Source of the DNA: Schizochytrium sp. TIO01
Taxonomy: Eukaryota > Sar > Bigyra > Thraustochytrida > Thraustochytriidae
Assembly (NCBI GenBank): GCA_004764695.1
Contig: SMSO01000034.1
Span: 3,232,501-3,296,500 of the forward strand
DNA length: 64,000 nt
Direction of reading: 5' to 3'
Positions 10,888-21,255 of this stretch are shown here, one piece after another. Each line of letters starts with the position of its first letter. The stretch's first letter is position 1. The position numbers and the translations under genes were made by a program. The notes under the pieces were generated by a model. That model did no database searches and was not told the origin of the DNA. It was given only the letters and a program-made list of their open reading frames with translations.

Positions 10888-11433
10888 ATGTCTGAAGCTA
10901 GCGCAGCTGCAGGCGGCAACTTGTCGTCATATGCCAAACATCACCTCATGTCGCAGCTGGCGGAGCTGAAGAAGTCACCACCCGACAACGTCTCTATCGG
11001 CCTGCACGAGGACCAGCTGCACATTTGGGAATGCATGTTCATGGGACCCAACGGATCTCTGTACGAAGGAGGCTTCTTCAAAGCGCTTCTCGAATTCCCG
11101 CCAGACTACCCAAACAACCCTCCCAAAATGCGCTTCGTGACGCCCATTCTGCACCCCAACGTGTACCCCGACGGCAAGGTCTGCATTTCCATTCTTCACC
11201 CTCCCGGTGAAGATAAGTTCAACGAGCAGGAAAGTGCTGATGAAAGATGGCGTCCCATCCTCGGCGTCGAGGCTGTGCTCATCTCGGTGCTTTCCATGCT
11301 CACCGACGACGAGCCGAACCTGGACTCCCCTGCAAACATTGATGCCGCCAAGCTCTACCGCGAGGACATCAAGGCCTACAAGAAGCAGGTTCGCAGGATG
11401 ACGCAGAGATCTGCAGAGTCCTACTTTGACTGA
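10888..11433 (+). CDS. ubiquitin-conjugating enzyme E2, UBE2G/Ubc7 type
   Basis: The protein has 181 residues starting at MSEAS. The frame is open further upstream, but that part translates low-complexity T-rich repeat, so the ATG at 10888 is chosen. The UBC fold is complete: ALLEFPPDYPNNPPKM, then HPNVYPDGKVCISILH with active-site Cys99. Next comes the acidic insertion PGEDKFNEQESADERW that marks the UBE2G1/UBE2G2 (Ubc7) and Cdc34 group. The tail RSAESYFD resembles the UBE2G1 ending more than UBE2G2. Family members build Lys48-linked ubiquitin chains, and yeast Ubc7 does so at the ER membrane in ERAD. No membrane anchor is visible, so recruitment by a partner is inferred. Gene family is certain; the G1/G2 assignment is less so. 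Confidence 0.95.
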   Translation: MSEASAAAGGNLSSYAKHHLMSQLAELKKSPPDNVSIGLHEDQLHIWECMFMGPNGSLYEGGFFKALLEFPPDYPNNPPKMRFVTPILHPNVYPDGKVCISILHPPGEDKFNEQESADERWRPILGVEAVLISVLSMLTDDEPNLDSPANIDAAKLYREDIKAYKKQVRRMTQRSAESYFD

Positions 11434-12510
11434 GCTAATGACTAAAACTAACGCTATTCAGCACACAACGACGAGTCGCAACAAATCTCGCAACTTTTTC
11501 CCCTCGGCATCGACGTGATCAACATCATCAACCTTATGACAGAATTTAAGAACAAAACACGCCCACAACACAGCAAATAATCTAAAAACAATAACATGTA
11601 TGCACTCATTACCTTCCATTGCCTGCTGTTTTTCTTGGCCTTTCTTGCACGCAAGTAAAGTGCCATACTGCAGAATAGCAAATCACTAAAGAGACATTCA
11701 TGTTGCCATTTATGGAGTGGCTTTCGAATTCATCGCTCAAACCTAAAAGAGTGGTGCAACTTGAATTTTGAGAACTTCATTTCTACATCGCTGTTTCTGC
11801 GAGCGTACCTTATTCACGCTTGCTTCCGTCAAGTTAGTCCATCCGCTCAGAAGAGATCTCTCACTCATTTTTAGACAAGATTAAATTTATAACGAAACTA
11901 AGAACGAATATACACCCATTTTAAGCCATTCAAATGCTGACCCATATAACTTGTTGTGGCCTCTAACTCTAGATCAGTACCACCTACTTTTTGAAATGAC
12001 AGTAAGCACCTCCACAAACTACGAGCCAGAATCTCAGTGTCCCCTCCCCACTAAAAACTTCCAGATCTGGAAAGGCTCGAGCGCCCACAAACCAATCCTT
12101 AGTCTGCAACAAAGCGAGCGTGCAGGTCACATTTAAGCCCGTCCACCAAGATTTTATGAAAAAACCACATCCTCAAAATCAAACTTCACAAAGACAAAGT
12201 GTAAGGAAATTTATGGTCATGATGCGAAGTTCCTGTCTCATGTTACTCAGTTTTTTTTGGGGGGGGGGTGAACATCGAAAGTTAGCAGGTACCACCTACA
12301 AGGTACCAGATCAGATCAGGCTCAGGGAAAAAAGAACCTCTTTTTCAACAGTCCTATTAGCAACTAATAGAAGTGATAGTACCCTAACATCTGTGCGGGG
12401 CAAAGTACTAAACTAACGCCGTTGCCGAGTCTGCAAATCCGATCAAATCAAGAATAGATCAAGATATCACAGGCGCCTAGGACGCCTCGGGGCGTCTTGA
12501 CGGGCTTGGC
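11434..12510. other. intergenic region between E2 and peptidase genes
   Basis: Contains the E2 3' UTR and the promoter of the S49 peptidase gene. A T8 run followed by G10 lies at 12251-12268. No convincing ORF or RNA gene was seen. Confidence 0.6.
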
Positions 12511-14139
12511 ATGGACGTAGAGAACCTTGCATCGTCGGAGGAAACACAGGATACTGAAGACGACGACGAAGAAGATCGCAGCATGGACGAGCCGGTTTCC
12601 AGCGGCCTTCAGACAGCACCTGCGTCGGAACGTGCCCAAGGAAACAGGAAACCTGTATATGGAGCACGAGATTTTGGGTACACGTACGCCAAAGTCTCCC
12701 AAGACGAAGACTTGGAAAGGAATCCAGAACCAGCACAAGCTAATGCCAAATCAGGGAAATCTGACGCATCATTATGGATGTTCGCTGATGACGAGTACGG
12801 TAAGCAAGAGTACTTGCCATTCCAGCACGTTTCATATTCTGAGGATGAACCTGATGTAGATCCGCAGGTCGCAGCTGCTGTCGGTGGATGCGCGTGCTGC
12901 TGCTTGCTGAGTTTCGCTGCACTCATTGCTGGCGCATTTTTGCAATCAGGGATTGAGAATGAAAGCGGAACAGAGATTGCTGGTACAGTCCTCCTCGCTG
13001 TTGGCGTCTTTCTCTTTGTAGTAATGCTTCTGCTCTGTTGTATCTCAATCGGAGTGTGCTGCTCGAAGGGTTCCTCTCTGGGCAACACACAAAAATCAAA
13101 CACGCGCAAATGGGCATTCAAGCGTCTCAATGATCGCTTTACGCAGGAAATCGATGCTTACGACAATCTGCGATATTACGTTGGTGACCGCAGCAAAGAG
13201 TTTAAGGAAAAAGGTAAAAAGGAGAGCAAGGAGAACTCATCACGCAAGAAGAATGTTCAGTCACAAGAAGACGAAGCATTGAAAAAGGACCTTGAGTCTG
13301 GTCTTACCACCACTGCAATTCAGAACCGTCGTCGCCCTACCATCTTCAAAATTGTCTTCGATGGTGACATCTACGTGTCTACGATTGACTCTCTCCGGGA
13401 TCAAATTACGATGTGCTTAGTTATGGGTAGCAAATATGATACTGTTTGCGTCGTTCTCACCTCTGGAGGTGGCGCTGTTACTATGTACGGTTTAGCAGCT
13501 GCTCAGCTGGCGCGGGTTCGCAAGCGCGGTATGAAGCTTATTGTTTGTGTTGATTCTATTGCTGCTAGTGGCGGCTATATGATGGCTGCTATGGCAGATG
13601 AAATTTATGCATCTCCGTTTGCCCTTGTCGGCTCAATTGGCGTAATCTCGATCGTTCCCAATGTGCAAAAGCTCCTTGAGAAACACAATATCTCTACCTA
13701 TGTCTTCACTGCGGGTAAGTACAAGCGTACAGTTGATGTAATTGGTGAGGTGACAGAGGACGGCAAGAAAAAAATGCACGAGGAGCTTGAAGAAATTCAT
13801 CAGGTATTTAAAGACCACATTGTGGCCAACCGCCCTGCCTTGCGGGAAACTATCGATGAGGTGGCAACTGGTGAGGCATGGCTTGCTATTGAGGGTAAGA
13901 AGAAGGGTCTTGTCGACGTCTTGGAAACTAGCGACGAGTATTTGCTATCCATGGCACCATCGCATGATCTTATTGAAATTAAGCCTCGACCAGTAAAAAA
14001 GTTTCCCGAGAACCTTTTTGAGTCTGCAGCAAAGGCCACGGCTAGCATTTGGGGCCACTTTACCTCAAAGGCGCCTCTTTCTGCCACCGCAGCGGCCCTC
14101 TCCTCTCAAAATACTGTCTCTAACTCTCTTGCGGTGTAG
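12511..14139 (+). CDS. SohB-like membrane serine peptidase (family S49)
   Basis: The protein has 542 residues. The first 115 are acidic and probably cytosolic or disordered. Two hydrophobic segments follow at about 121-148 and 157-184, both unusually Cys-rich (CACCC, LLCCISIGVCC). A Lys/Glu-rich linker leads to the S49 domain at about 275-480. FDGDIYVS, the YGLAAAQL helix, and DSIAASGGYMMA with candidate nucleophile Ser353 all match bacterial SohB. So do LVGSIGV and TAGKYKRT with candidate general base Lys405. The Ser-Lys dyad of SppA/SohB peptidases therefore appears intact. These enzymes degrade membrane-embedded peptides and signal-peptide remnants. The organelle is not evident, since no clear presequence is seen. 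A bacterial or organellar origin of the domain is likely. Confidence 0.92.
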   Translation: MDVENLASSEETQDTEDDDEEDRSMDEPVSSGLQTAPASERAQGNRKPVYGARDFGYTYAKVSQDEDLERNPEPAQANAKSGKSDASLWMFADDEYGKQEYLPFQHVSYSEDEPDVDPQVAAAVGGCACCCLLSFAALIAGAFLQSGIENESGTEIAGTVLLAVGVFLFVVMLLLCCISIGVCCSKGSSLGNTQKSNTRKWAFKRLNDRFTQEIDAYDNLRYYVGDRSKEFKEKGKKESKENSSRKKNVQSQEDEALKKDLESGLTTTAIQNRRRPTIFKIVFDGDIYVSTIDSLRDQITMCLVMGSKYDTVCVVLTSGGGAVTMYGLAAAQLARVRKRGMKLIVCVDSIAASGGYMMAAMADEIYASPFALVGSIGVISIVPNVQKLLEKHNISTYVFTAGKYKRTVDVIGEVTEDGKKKMHEELEEIHQVFKDHIVANRPALRETIDEVATGEAWLAIEGKKKGLVDVLETSDEYLLSMAPSHDLIEIKPRPVKKFPENLFESAAKATASIWGHFTSKAPLSATAAALSSQNTVSNSLAV

Positions 14140-16278
14140 TCTTTTTTGATCGTCTTATAATTTGCGTCTCTTCACTATTCAATCATCTCTTTCTTAATTT
14201 TTTTCAAGGGTTCCTTATTATTCTCATTCTTAAGTTTTGGAATGCAAGACTGCAGTTAAGTTTTCATACTTTAAAATGTATCATCATGAGAGGATTAAAA
14301 AGATGGCACTATAGCTTTGTCCACCGTCCCTTTTTTTTCTCCTTCATGCAGTCAAATTTGACAACTAGCGAGTCTTACTTGACACATCACGAAGAGTTGC
14401 TGAAAACACTAAAGAAAGGTAACATAGATTTAGAAAGAGCTTTATATTCGATGTACTTTACAATACCGCCCCCATGAGTGCGTGCCAAGTTAAAGCACTT
14501 GAGAACTATAATTTTCAAACTCCATGATGAACTTCTCCTTTTCTAAATTAATATTCTCCTTCTTAAGATGCACAATATAATGATTCATCGTCGTCAACCA
14601 TAGTTAATATATCAAATTATAGTGTTATCGTGTATAAATCCTGGGTCAATGCAGCAATGGGATTGTGAGAGAGAAATGAAAGACTCAAAGAAAGAAACGA
14701 GCGTGGTTCACATTCCATTATGGTGGATGTATGATTCTTTCTGAAGATGTAAATATGCATGCAGTTCTCAAATTCTCTAATACTTAGTATTCGCAGAACC
14801 ACGTAAACAGAAAGACTCTAGCTAGACTTATTCTATACTGCCGGAAATTTAGCTTGTATTGCTAGGGACCTTTCTAGCACTTCCCGCACTATGAAGTACC
14901 TATATGAAAGTATGATGTCGCTGCAACAGAGCACCTAAAGGTAAGTAAGTGCCACATCATTACATATAGCTCATAGATTTACAAGTATACGAGGTTCCAT
15001 CAAAATAAGGAAGTGCACATTATCTCGACTTTCCATCTTGAAATCATATCTCTTAAGTTTACTGATCTCCTTCTGACAGTTAAGAATTACCCAAATCACT
15101 GCTTACACTTTTCCAAACCCTTTGTTTTCATTTCAACCTCGCGTTTTTTGCATCCTCTTGACCTTTGGTAGAGTTGGTAGGTACCTACTGTGGAAATTTA
15201 GAGTCAAATTTACAATACATGAGCTATAACAGCAAACAGCAAAGTATCCAGACTGAGTACGTACCTTTCGAGTACTTCCCATGCACACGAGCTCACTCTT
15301 GAGACCAACAAAAGCCCATTTCCACTATTTCCCAAGGCGATGGCAGTACTTCGCTTTGATCAGCACGTGCCAGATCCATCACCTTCGCTCTTCCAATTTC
15401 CGCCACACTTGAGGACTCACTGATGAAACCAACAGAAGTACTTCTGTCTCATTCATAATTCATCATTCATCATTTAACATTCATCATCCAACATTCATCA
15501 TTCACTCGTAGAAACTAGCATGCCAGGTCAATCCACCAGCCAGGTACCTTCGCGCGATGGTACAATTCCAGAAAAGCAAGACGCCATCCACTCACTCCCA
15601 TGATCTCCACCCTCCCAAAACACGCACACAAACAGAAACCAAAATCGAGATTTCCACCCCGTGCAAAAATACCGATCGACCGCAAACCACGATCCTCATA
15701 CATACCGTGGTACCTACCCCTCCAGGGACGCTGCCACGAGGTCCCTGCGGGGCCTCTGTGGGTTCTCCGCTCCCCGTGTTCCCCAATTTTAGAGTATGGG
15801 CGCAATCCCACATCTACCAATTTCGAGGGGGCTCCGCAGGCACGAAATGGCTTTCACATTTTGAATTTCTGTTTGATTGAGTGATTTCAACTCAGTTCAA
15901 GCAAAGCAAAGCGAAGCGAAGTCTTTGTTTTTCCTCCTTTCTCTCTCAATGTGTCGAAGAAGAAGAAAGAAGAAGAAGAAAGAAGAAAGAAGAAAGAAGA
16001 GAGAAGAAAGAAGTTTTTTTGAAGGCTTTGGCTGAGAATGACAAGAATGAGGAAAGCAAAAAGTCAATTAATATAATAATTGATGCATAGAATCATCGAT
16101 CGATTGCATGGACCGGCTGGATCCATCGAGGCGCCCAAGGCAGAGAGGCGGAGGCGGGGCCACGCGAAAACGCTCCTCCGCTCTGGCCGCAAGCACGTAG
16201 CCTGAATACGCAGCGCTCGAGATCCCTCTCCATTCACTCCTGTGGCCTCAACCGCCTTTTTTAGCTATCTCAGACTGT
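14140..16278. other. intergenic region, no gene seen
   Basis: Mostly low-complexity non-coding sequence. It contains repeated CATTCATCATT units near 15,450-15,510, a palindrome-containing GGTAGGTACCTACT at 15176-15189 and a GAA-rich array at 15956-16013. Overlapping ORFs of about 100 codons on both strands at 15,515-15,884 have no recognisable domain. Confidence 0.5.
15956..16013. repeat. GAA/GAAA purine microsatellite
   Basis: An uninterrupted purine stretch of GAA and GAAA units on the plus strand, followed by a T7 run. Confidence 0.9.
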
Positions 16279-16455
16279 CTATTTATTTGTTTACTTTTAT
16301 TTGTGTACTTATCTATTTGATTATTTGTTTATTTGTTTGTTTACTTATTTGTTTATTTATTTATTGGTTTATTTGTTTGTTTGTTTTTTGTTGGTTTGTC
16401 TATTTGTGTATTTGTTGATCTGTTTGTGTATTTGTTTATCTGTTTGTTGATTGAC
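16279..16455. repeat. TTTA/TTTG tetranucleotide array
   Basis: A degenerate run of TTTA, TTTG and TATT tetramers about 175 bp long, nearly lacking C on the plus strand. It resembles the array upstream of the E2 gene. Confidence 0.8.
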
Positions 16456-17060
16456 CGAAGGTATCTTTATGGATGCTTTGAGGTGACTACGCCTATGAAA
16501 TGTGCAGAATGTTTGTTGCCTTTGGATGATGACTCGTGAAGTAAGTCGACTTTACTGTATTGTTCGTCTCATGAAAGCACGTTCTTAAGGCATCGTAGCT
16601 AAATCTGACTGACACTCTTCAGAAAGAGAGGGAAGGAGAGAGAGCGCTGCGCAATCGAAGTTATTTCGCTCCTCCTCAGAGAATCTATCGTGAGTTGGTG
16701 GAATTCAAGAGTTATGAAATGGGTCAACGGAGTGAGTAAGGGATCAATCAATACACCAATTCATCCATCAACCAGTACTTCAATCAATGCATCTCAGGCT
16801 ACAGCTTCTCAGCTCTTCACTTATCTGGCAGTCTGAAGGCTTCTTCAAAGATCGACCTCCATCATTGCTCTGCCAGTTCGAGCTAACGACCCTTTCCTTC
16901 TACTCATACCTACCTACTCATTAGTACCCACCACTTTTCAGTTCTTTCTCCGTTCCTTTCTTTCCAAGAAAGAGAAGAAAGAGGAGCGAGTAAAGTGCGC
17001 CTGCTTATTACCGGCCTGTTACTGCTTAGGACTTACATAAGCTATACTAGGAATACCTTC
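16456..17060. other. non-coding region, no gene seen
   Basis: Contains scattered CAATCAAT/CATCCATC-like simple sequence near 16,740-16,800. No ORF with protein-like features. Confidence 0.5.
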
Positions 17061-17103
<43 letters not shown>

Positions 17104-17104
17104 T
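17061..17104. repeat. (CTTT)11 microsatellite
   Basis: Eleven perfect CTTT units followed by a short T run. Confidence 0.95.
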
Positions 17105-17525
17105 TTTGTTGCGGGGCACTTATAACGTATGCGCTTTTCAGCTTTTTATTCGATTCGATGAAAGGAGTGAATCGAAAGCACTGTTCGTGTGAGTGTTTCA
17201 TTCTTTCTCTCTGTGATTCTTCAGTTATGGTTTGGAGGTGAGCAATTTCAATATGTTCGTGATTGATGATCGATTGACTGATTTACCCATTTCATAATTA
17301 TTGGTTTTTTCTCTGTTTTTTTATTTTAGTTGAGTTAAAGACTGATTCATTGAGGATCGATGCGGATCGCGCGAACTGTCTGTAATTGGAGAGAGAGCTC
17401 TGATTGATTGACAATCAACCCAACTCGAGCGTTCGGAGGAGGATTGTGCGTACATGGATGGCGGTGGAGGATCGAGAGGGCCGAAGGAGAGATCGATGAT
17501 CGCGAGAGACCCTCAGCGAACCCGC

Positions 17526-17557
17526 AATTAATTAATTAATTAATTAATTAATTAATT
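17526..17557. repeat. (AATT)8 microsatellite
   Basis: Eight perfect AATT units. The array is self-complementary and could extrude as a hairpin. Confidence 0.95.
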
Positions 17558-17649
17558 GGCTTCGACAGCCCAGGAGCACAAGGGAATTAATTGAAGACAC
17601 GCGAACTCAGTCATTCAGGCAAACTAACTTTGCTTTCTTTGCCCTTCGC

Positions 17650-17694
17650 TTTCTTTTCTTTTCTTTTCTTTTCTTTTCTTTTCTTTTCTTTTCT
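17650..17694. repeat. (TTTTC)n pentanucleotide microsatellite
   Basis: About nine units of TTTTC, pyrimidine-only on the plus strand. Confidence 0.92.
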
Positions 17695-18699
17695 CCTCTC
17701 TCGCTGTGCTTTTCTACTGTTCTTTCAATCGTTTACTTTGATTTAAAAGACGTTAATTGGCTTTGTTTCGATTAAGTAAGAGCTATTGAGCGACGATGAT
17801 TCATTTTATGTTTCGTACTTTTGCAGCAATGAAAGATCGTGAATGAATGAATGCTTTGACGAAGATCGAACTTTGGTGTAATGAGATACATTGAATTAGC
17901 GTGGAAAGAGGAAGGGAGGAAAGAACTGCGAGACAGATGAAGAGGTTCTCCTCTGAGGGGCCTCAGGCCTCCCTCCTCCCATTGAGGCGATGGCGGATGC
18001 GCAATTTCGAAGGCTCTTTGTTTGAAAAGATGAAATCGCGATTGCATTCCTCTTCGGCGTCATAGGTAGGTACCTACCGCACTAGCTTCAGTTCCCCCCC
18101 GCAGCGCGCCTCTCAGGCCCCTCTTCCCTCCATGGAACCGAGGTCCTTCTCCCACACCCGCCTCCTTCCCCCAACTGCCACCTAAGTGCCCAGTGCGGCC
18201 TCCTCTCAAGCTTTCCCACGACCTCGCAAATCCCCGAAGCCCCTTTTTGAAATCACGAAAGAAAAATGAAAAAAAAACAAAGAGAGAAAGCCCCGGAATT
18301 ACTAGCACCTTCATAGGCTTATCCATAAGAGGTAGTCCCGCCAGGATACGCCCGACCCGGCGGTTGATAGGATGGAGGGTATGGGGAGGGGCTGTAAGGC
18401 ATTGCATCAACGTCGAGGAGGAGCAACAGACCCTGTTTGGCCTCGGCGCCGCCGCCGTGAGCCTCCCCTCGGCCGATCCACGGCTCGTACGCGGCTTGCA
18501 AGGAGCCTACGAGGCCCCTGCGCCGCTTAAGCTTCGCGCTCGCCGCTTTTACCCGCTCCGCGCCTCGCGGTCGGCTGGCCGAACCGGCGTCACCGGTCCT
18601 GGCTGGATACGTCCTTATAAACAATAGGAGAAGAAGGCACAGCATACGATTTCCGGATTCTGCTTGGGTGAATAGGCCGGATCTTCAAGGCATTGCAAA
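17695..18699. other. CPT1 upstream region
   Basis: Should include the CPT1 promoter and 5' UTR. A perfect 14-bp palindrome, GGTAGGTACCTACC, lies at 18065-18078. The stretch 18,420-18,610 is GC-rich and open in several frames. A minus-strand ORF (18319-18645, 108 codons) starts 55 bp from the CPT1 start. It begins MLCLLLLLF and ends in a Pro/Tyr/Gly-rich tail (PYPPSYQPPGRAYPGG). It has no recognised domain, and I do not call it a gene. Confidence 0.45.
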
Positions 18700-21255
18700 A
18701 TGGCTGAAGCTCGTCAAGCAACGGACGTGTACTATGTACAGAAGCGGCACCTTCGTAGCCGTCATGAAGGGTACCTCACCTTCACAATTTCGGTGCCCAC
18801 CCTTGGCACGCTTGCGGCTCAGGGAGCTCTAGCTGCGCACCGACTCAAGTATGCGCTGCTTAACAGACTTTGGCCGGCGTCGCCTTTGACGTTGGTCTCA
18901 GTCATGTCAGGAGTGACATATATGACAGTCACTGCGAAAGGCGAATCATGGGTGCGTTCCGGATGGCTTGCAGAAGCCTTGTGGCGTGCAGATACCGTTG
19001 TGGGAAGACTCAATCCTCTCCATCAACATCTGTCTACTGAGGTCCGCGTTGGCTACCTTGCAGCCTCTGCGGCATTTGTGGGTATGCTCGGAATTGTCAC
19101 TGTCGAGCGCCTCCTTCTTCGCCTCCTCCTCAGCTGGCAAGGTTGGCTCTTCGGCACGGGTAACAAGTATGTTACCACTGCTTGGGGTGCCATGGTCAAA
19201 CTACTCACGGGCCACAAGAACCTCACGTACTCTTTCCATATGAGTCTTCCTACCCTCCCGCTTCCTAACCTCAAGGTCACTTGCCAGCGCTTCCTCGAGT
19301 CCGTTCACGCTCTCTACGACGAGGCGGAATACGCCAAGATGGAGGCTCTCGTTCGCAACTTCCTTGCGAACGAAGGCCCGCGCCTTCAGCGTTACCTTTG
19401 GCTCAAGTGGCTCACCAGCTCGAACTATGTGCTCGACTGGTGGGAGCAGTATGTCTACCTCGCTGGCCGCTCGCCTATCATGATCAACTCGAACTACTAC
19501 GTGCTCGATGGCAAGTACCGCCCGACAACGAACCAGCTGGAGCGTGCCGCTAACATTTGCAACGGTTTCCTCCGCTTCAAGGACCTCATCGAGAGTGAAA
19601 CTCTTGAGCCCATGGTTATTCGCAACTTAATTCCTCTTTGCATGTCCCAGTATCGCCGTATGTTTGGCACTAGCCGTATCCCCGGTCGCGAGTGTGATGA
19701 GCTTCAGCACGTCCCCTATGCTCGTTACTTTGTGGTATGTTGCAAGGGTCTGTACTACAAGGTGCCCTGCTACCACGGTGCCCGCGGAACCCTCCTCAAG
19801 CCTTACTCCCCCGAAGAGATTCGTGAGCAGCTTGAGATCATCGAACAGCATGCTCGCCGCGCCGTCAAGGAAATGCCTGCACCATCCAAGAGCTCATCCA
19901 ACTCACTCTATGGCCTGCGTCGTGGCAACCGAATCCAGTCTTTTGAGGATCTCGTCGTCATGGATCAGCTCCGCCAGCAGCAACGCGGCGGCCTTAGCCA
20001 CTCTGCCTCCACTACTTCTTTCCAGCAAGCCATCCACGCTCCCCAGCAAGGATCCTCCTCTAAACACCCCCGTTCTGGACGCAACATTGCGGCCTTCACC
20101 GGTGGTCCTCGTTCCCGTTGGGCTGAAGTGCGTGAGCTTTACTTTTCTGACGGCATCAACCGCAAGAGTCTCGACACCATCGAAAAGGCAGCATTCATTC
20201 TCCACCTCGAGGATGTGCAGTTCTCCAGTCTCTCCGAGAAGGCGCTCTACGCATTCTGCCAGAACCCGAGCACATGGTATGACAAGTCTATCAACCTCAT
20301 TGCCTACAAGGATGCCTATCTGACCATGAACTGCGAGCACGCCTGGGCTGATGCACCTGCCATTGCCCACCTTTGGGAGTTTGCCTTGCTTTCTGAGCTT
20401 AAAATGTACGAATCTGGAACGCACGCCAACGGCGAAAGCAACAGTAGCGCTCAGCGCAAGTCCCTCATGCCCCCTACCTTGCTCAAGTTTGCAATTGATG
20501 ACGAGCTTCAGGTTGCTATTGATCAAGCTCACGCATTCGCTAACGAATTGGCGTCTGATGTTGACCTTCGTGTCATGGAGCATCTTGAATATGGCAAGGG
20601 TCTCATCAAAAAGAAGGCCAAATGTTCGCCTGACGGATACATCCAAATGGCTCTCCAAGCTACCTACTTTGCCCTCAACGACCGCTTTGATCTTGTCTAC
20701 GAATCCAGCATGACCCGTCTCTTCCGCGGTGGCCGCACTGAAACCACTCGGTCTCTTAGTGATTCATCCGCTGCATTTGTTCGTGCGTTTACTGACTTTC
20801 GCCGCGGTGGTTCCACGACAAAGGAAGAATGTGTCAAGCTCCTGCGGATTGCTACTGAGGAGCACTCTGACCAGAACAAGCTCTGCATGGCTGGTAAGGG
20901 TATTGATCGCCACCTTTTTGCTCTTTATGTCGTCTCCCGTGGTCTTGACGTGGACTCCGAATTCCTCAAGTCTGCACTTAGCATCCCCTGGACGCTCAGT
21001 TCTAGTCAGCAGCCCCAGGAGCAGACAGATCTCCGTAAGGACCTCCCGGCAGACACCATCAAGCGCTTCGTTTCTCCCGGTGGTGGATTTGGCCCTGTCG
21101 CTGAGGCTGGCTACGGTATTAGCTACATGTTTGCATCCGAGGAACAGTTCTTCTTCCACATCAGCTCGAAGAAGTCATCCCCGGAGACTTCCTCTGAACG
21201 TTTCGGCGATGAGCTTATGCGCGTCCTCGACGAAATGTCCAAGATTTTCGACTAA
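18700..21255 (+). CDS. carnitine O-palmitoyltransferase 1 (CPT1-like)
   Basis: The protein has 851 residues, with the start at MAEARQATD. It transfers long-chain acyl groups from CoA to carnitine at the mitochondrial outer membrane, the entry step to fatty-acid import and oxidation. Two hydrophobic segments at about 60-79 and 117-146 match the two-pass N-terminal anchor of CPT1. The choline/carnitine acyltransferase domain fills the rest. The catalytic motif CEHAWADAP contains His547. YESSMTRLFRGGRTETTRS matches the carnitine/acyl-binding motif of CPT1. The C-terminal GGGFGPVAEAGYG and FHISSKKSSPET are also family signatures. A Ser/Gln-rich insertion at about 395-460 is not typical of animal CPT1. 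CPT2 and peroxisomal relatives lack the N-terminal anchor, so CPT1 is preferred. No intron is needed. Confidence 0.95.
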   Translation: MAEARQATDVYYVQKRHLRSRHEGYLTFTISVPTLGTLAAQGALAAHRLKYALLNRLWPASPLTLVSVMSGVTYMTVTAKGESWVRSGWLAEALWRADTVVGRLNPLHQHLSTEVRVGYLAASAAFVGMLGIVTVERLLLRLLLSWQGWLFGTGNKYVTTAWGAMVKLLTGHKNLTYSFHMSLPTLPLPNLKVTCQRFLESVHALYDEAEYAKMEALVRNFLANEGPRLQRYLWLKWLTSSNYVLDWWEQYVYLAGRSPIMINSNYYVLDGKYRPTTNQLERAANICNGFLRFKDLIESETLEPMVIRNLIPLCMSQYRRMFGTSRIPGRECDELQHVPYARYFVVCCKGLYYKVPCYHGARGTLLKPYSPEEIREQLEIIEQHARRAVKEMPAPSKSSSNSLYGLRRGNRIQSFEDLVVMDQLRQQQRGGLSHSASTTSFQQAIHAPQQGSSSKHPRSGRNIAAFTGGPRSRWAEVRELYFSDGINRKSLDTIEKAAFILHLEDVQFSSLSEKALYAFCQNPSTWYDKSINLIAYKDAYLTMNCEHAWADAPAIAHLWEFALLSELKMYESGTHANGESNSSAQRKSLMPPTLLKFAIDDELQVAIDQAHAFANELASDVDLRVMEHLEYGKGLIKKKAKCSPDGYIQMALQATYFALNDRFDLVYESSMTRLFRGGRTETTRSLSDSSAAFVRAFTDFRRGGSTTKEECVKLLRIATEEHSDQNKLCMAGKGIDRHLFALYVVSRGLDVDSEFLKSALSIPWTLSSSQQPQEQTDLRKDLPADTIKRFVSPGGGFGPVAEAGYGISYMFASEEQFFFHISSKKSSPETSSERFGDELMRVLDEMSKIFD

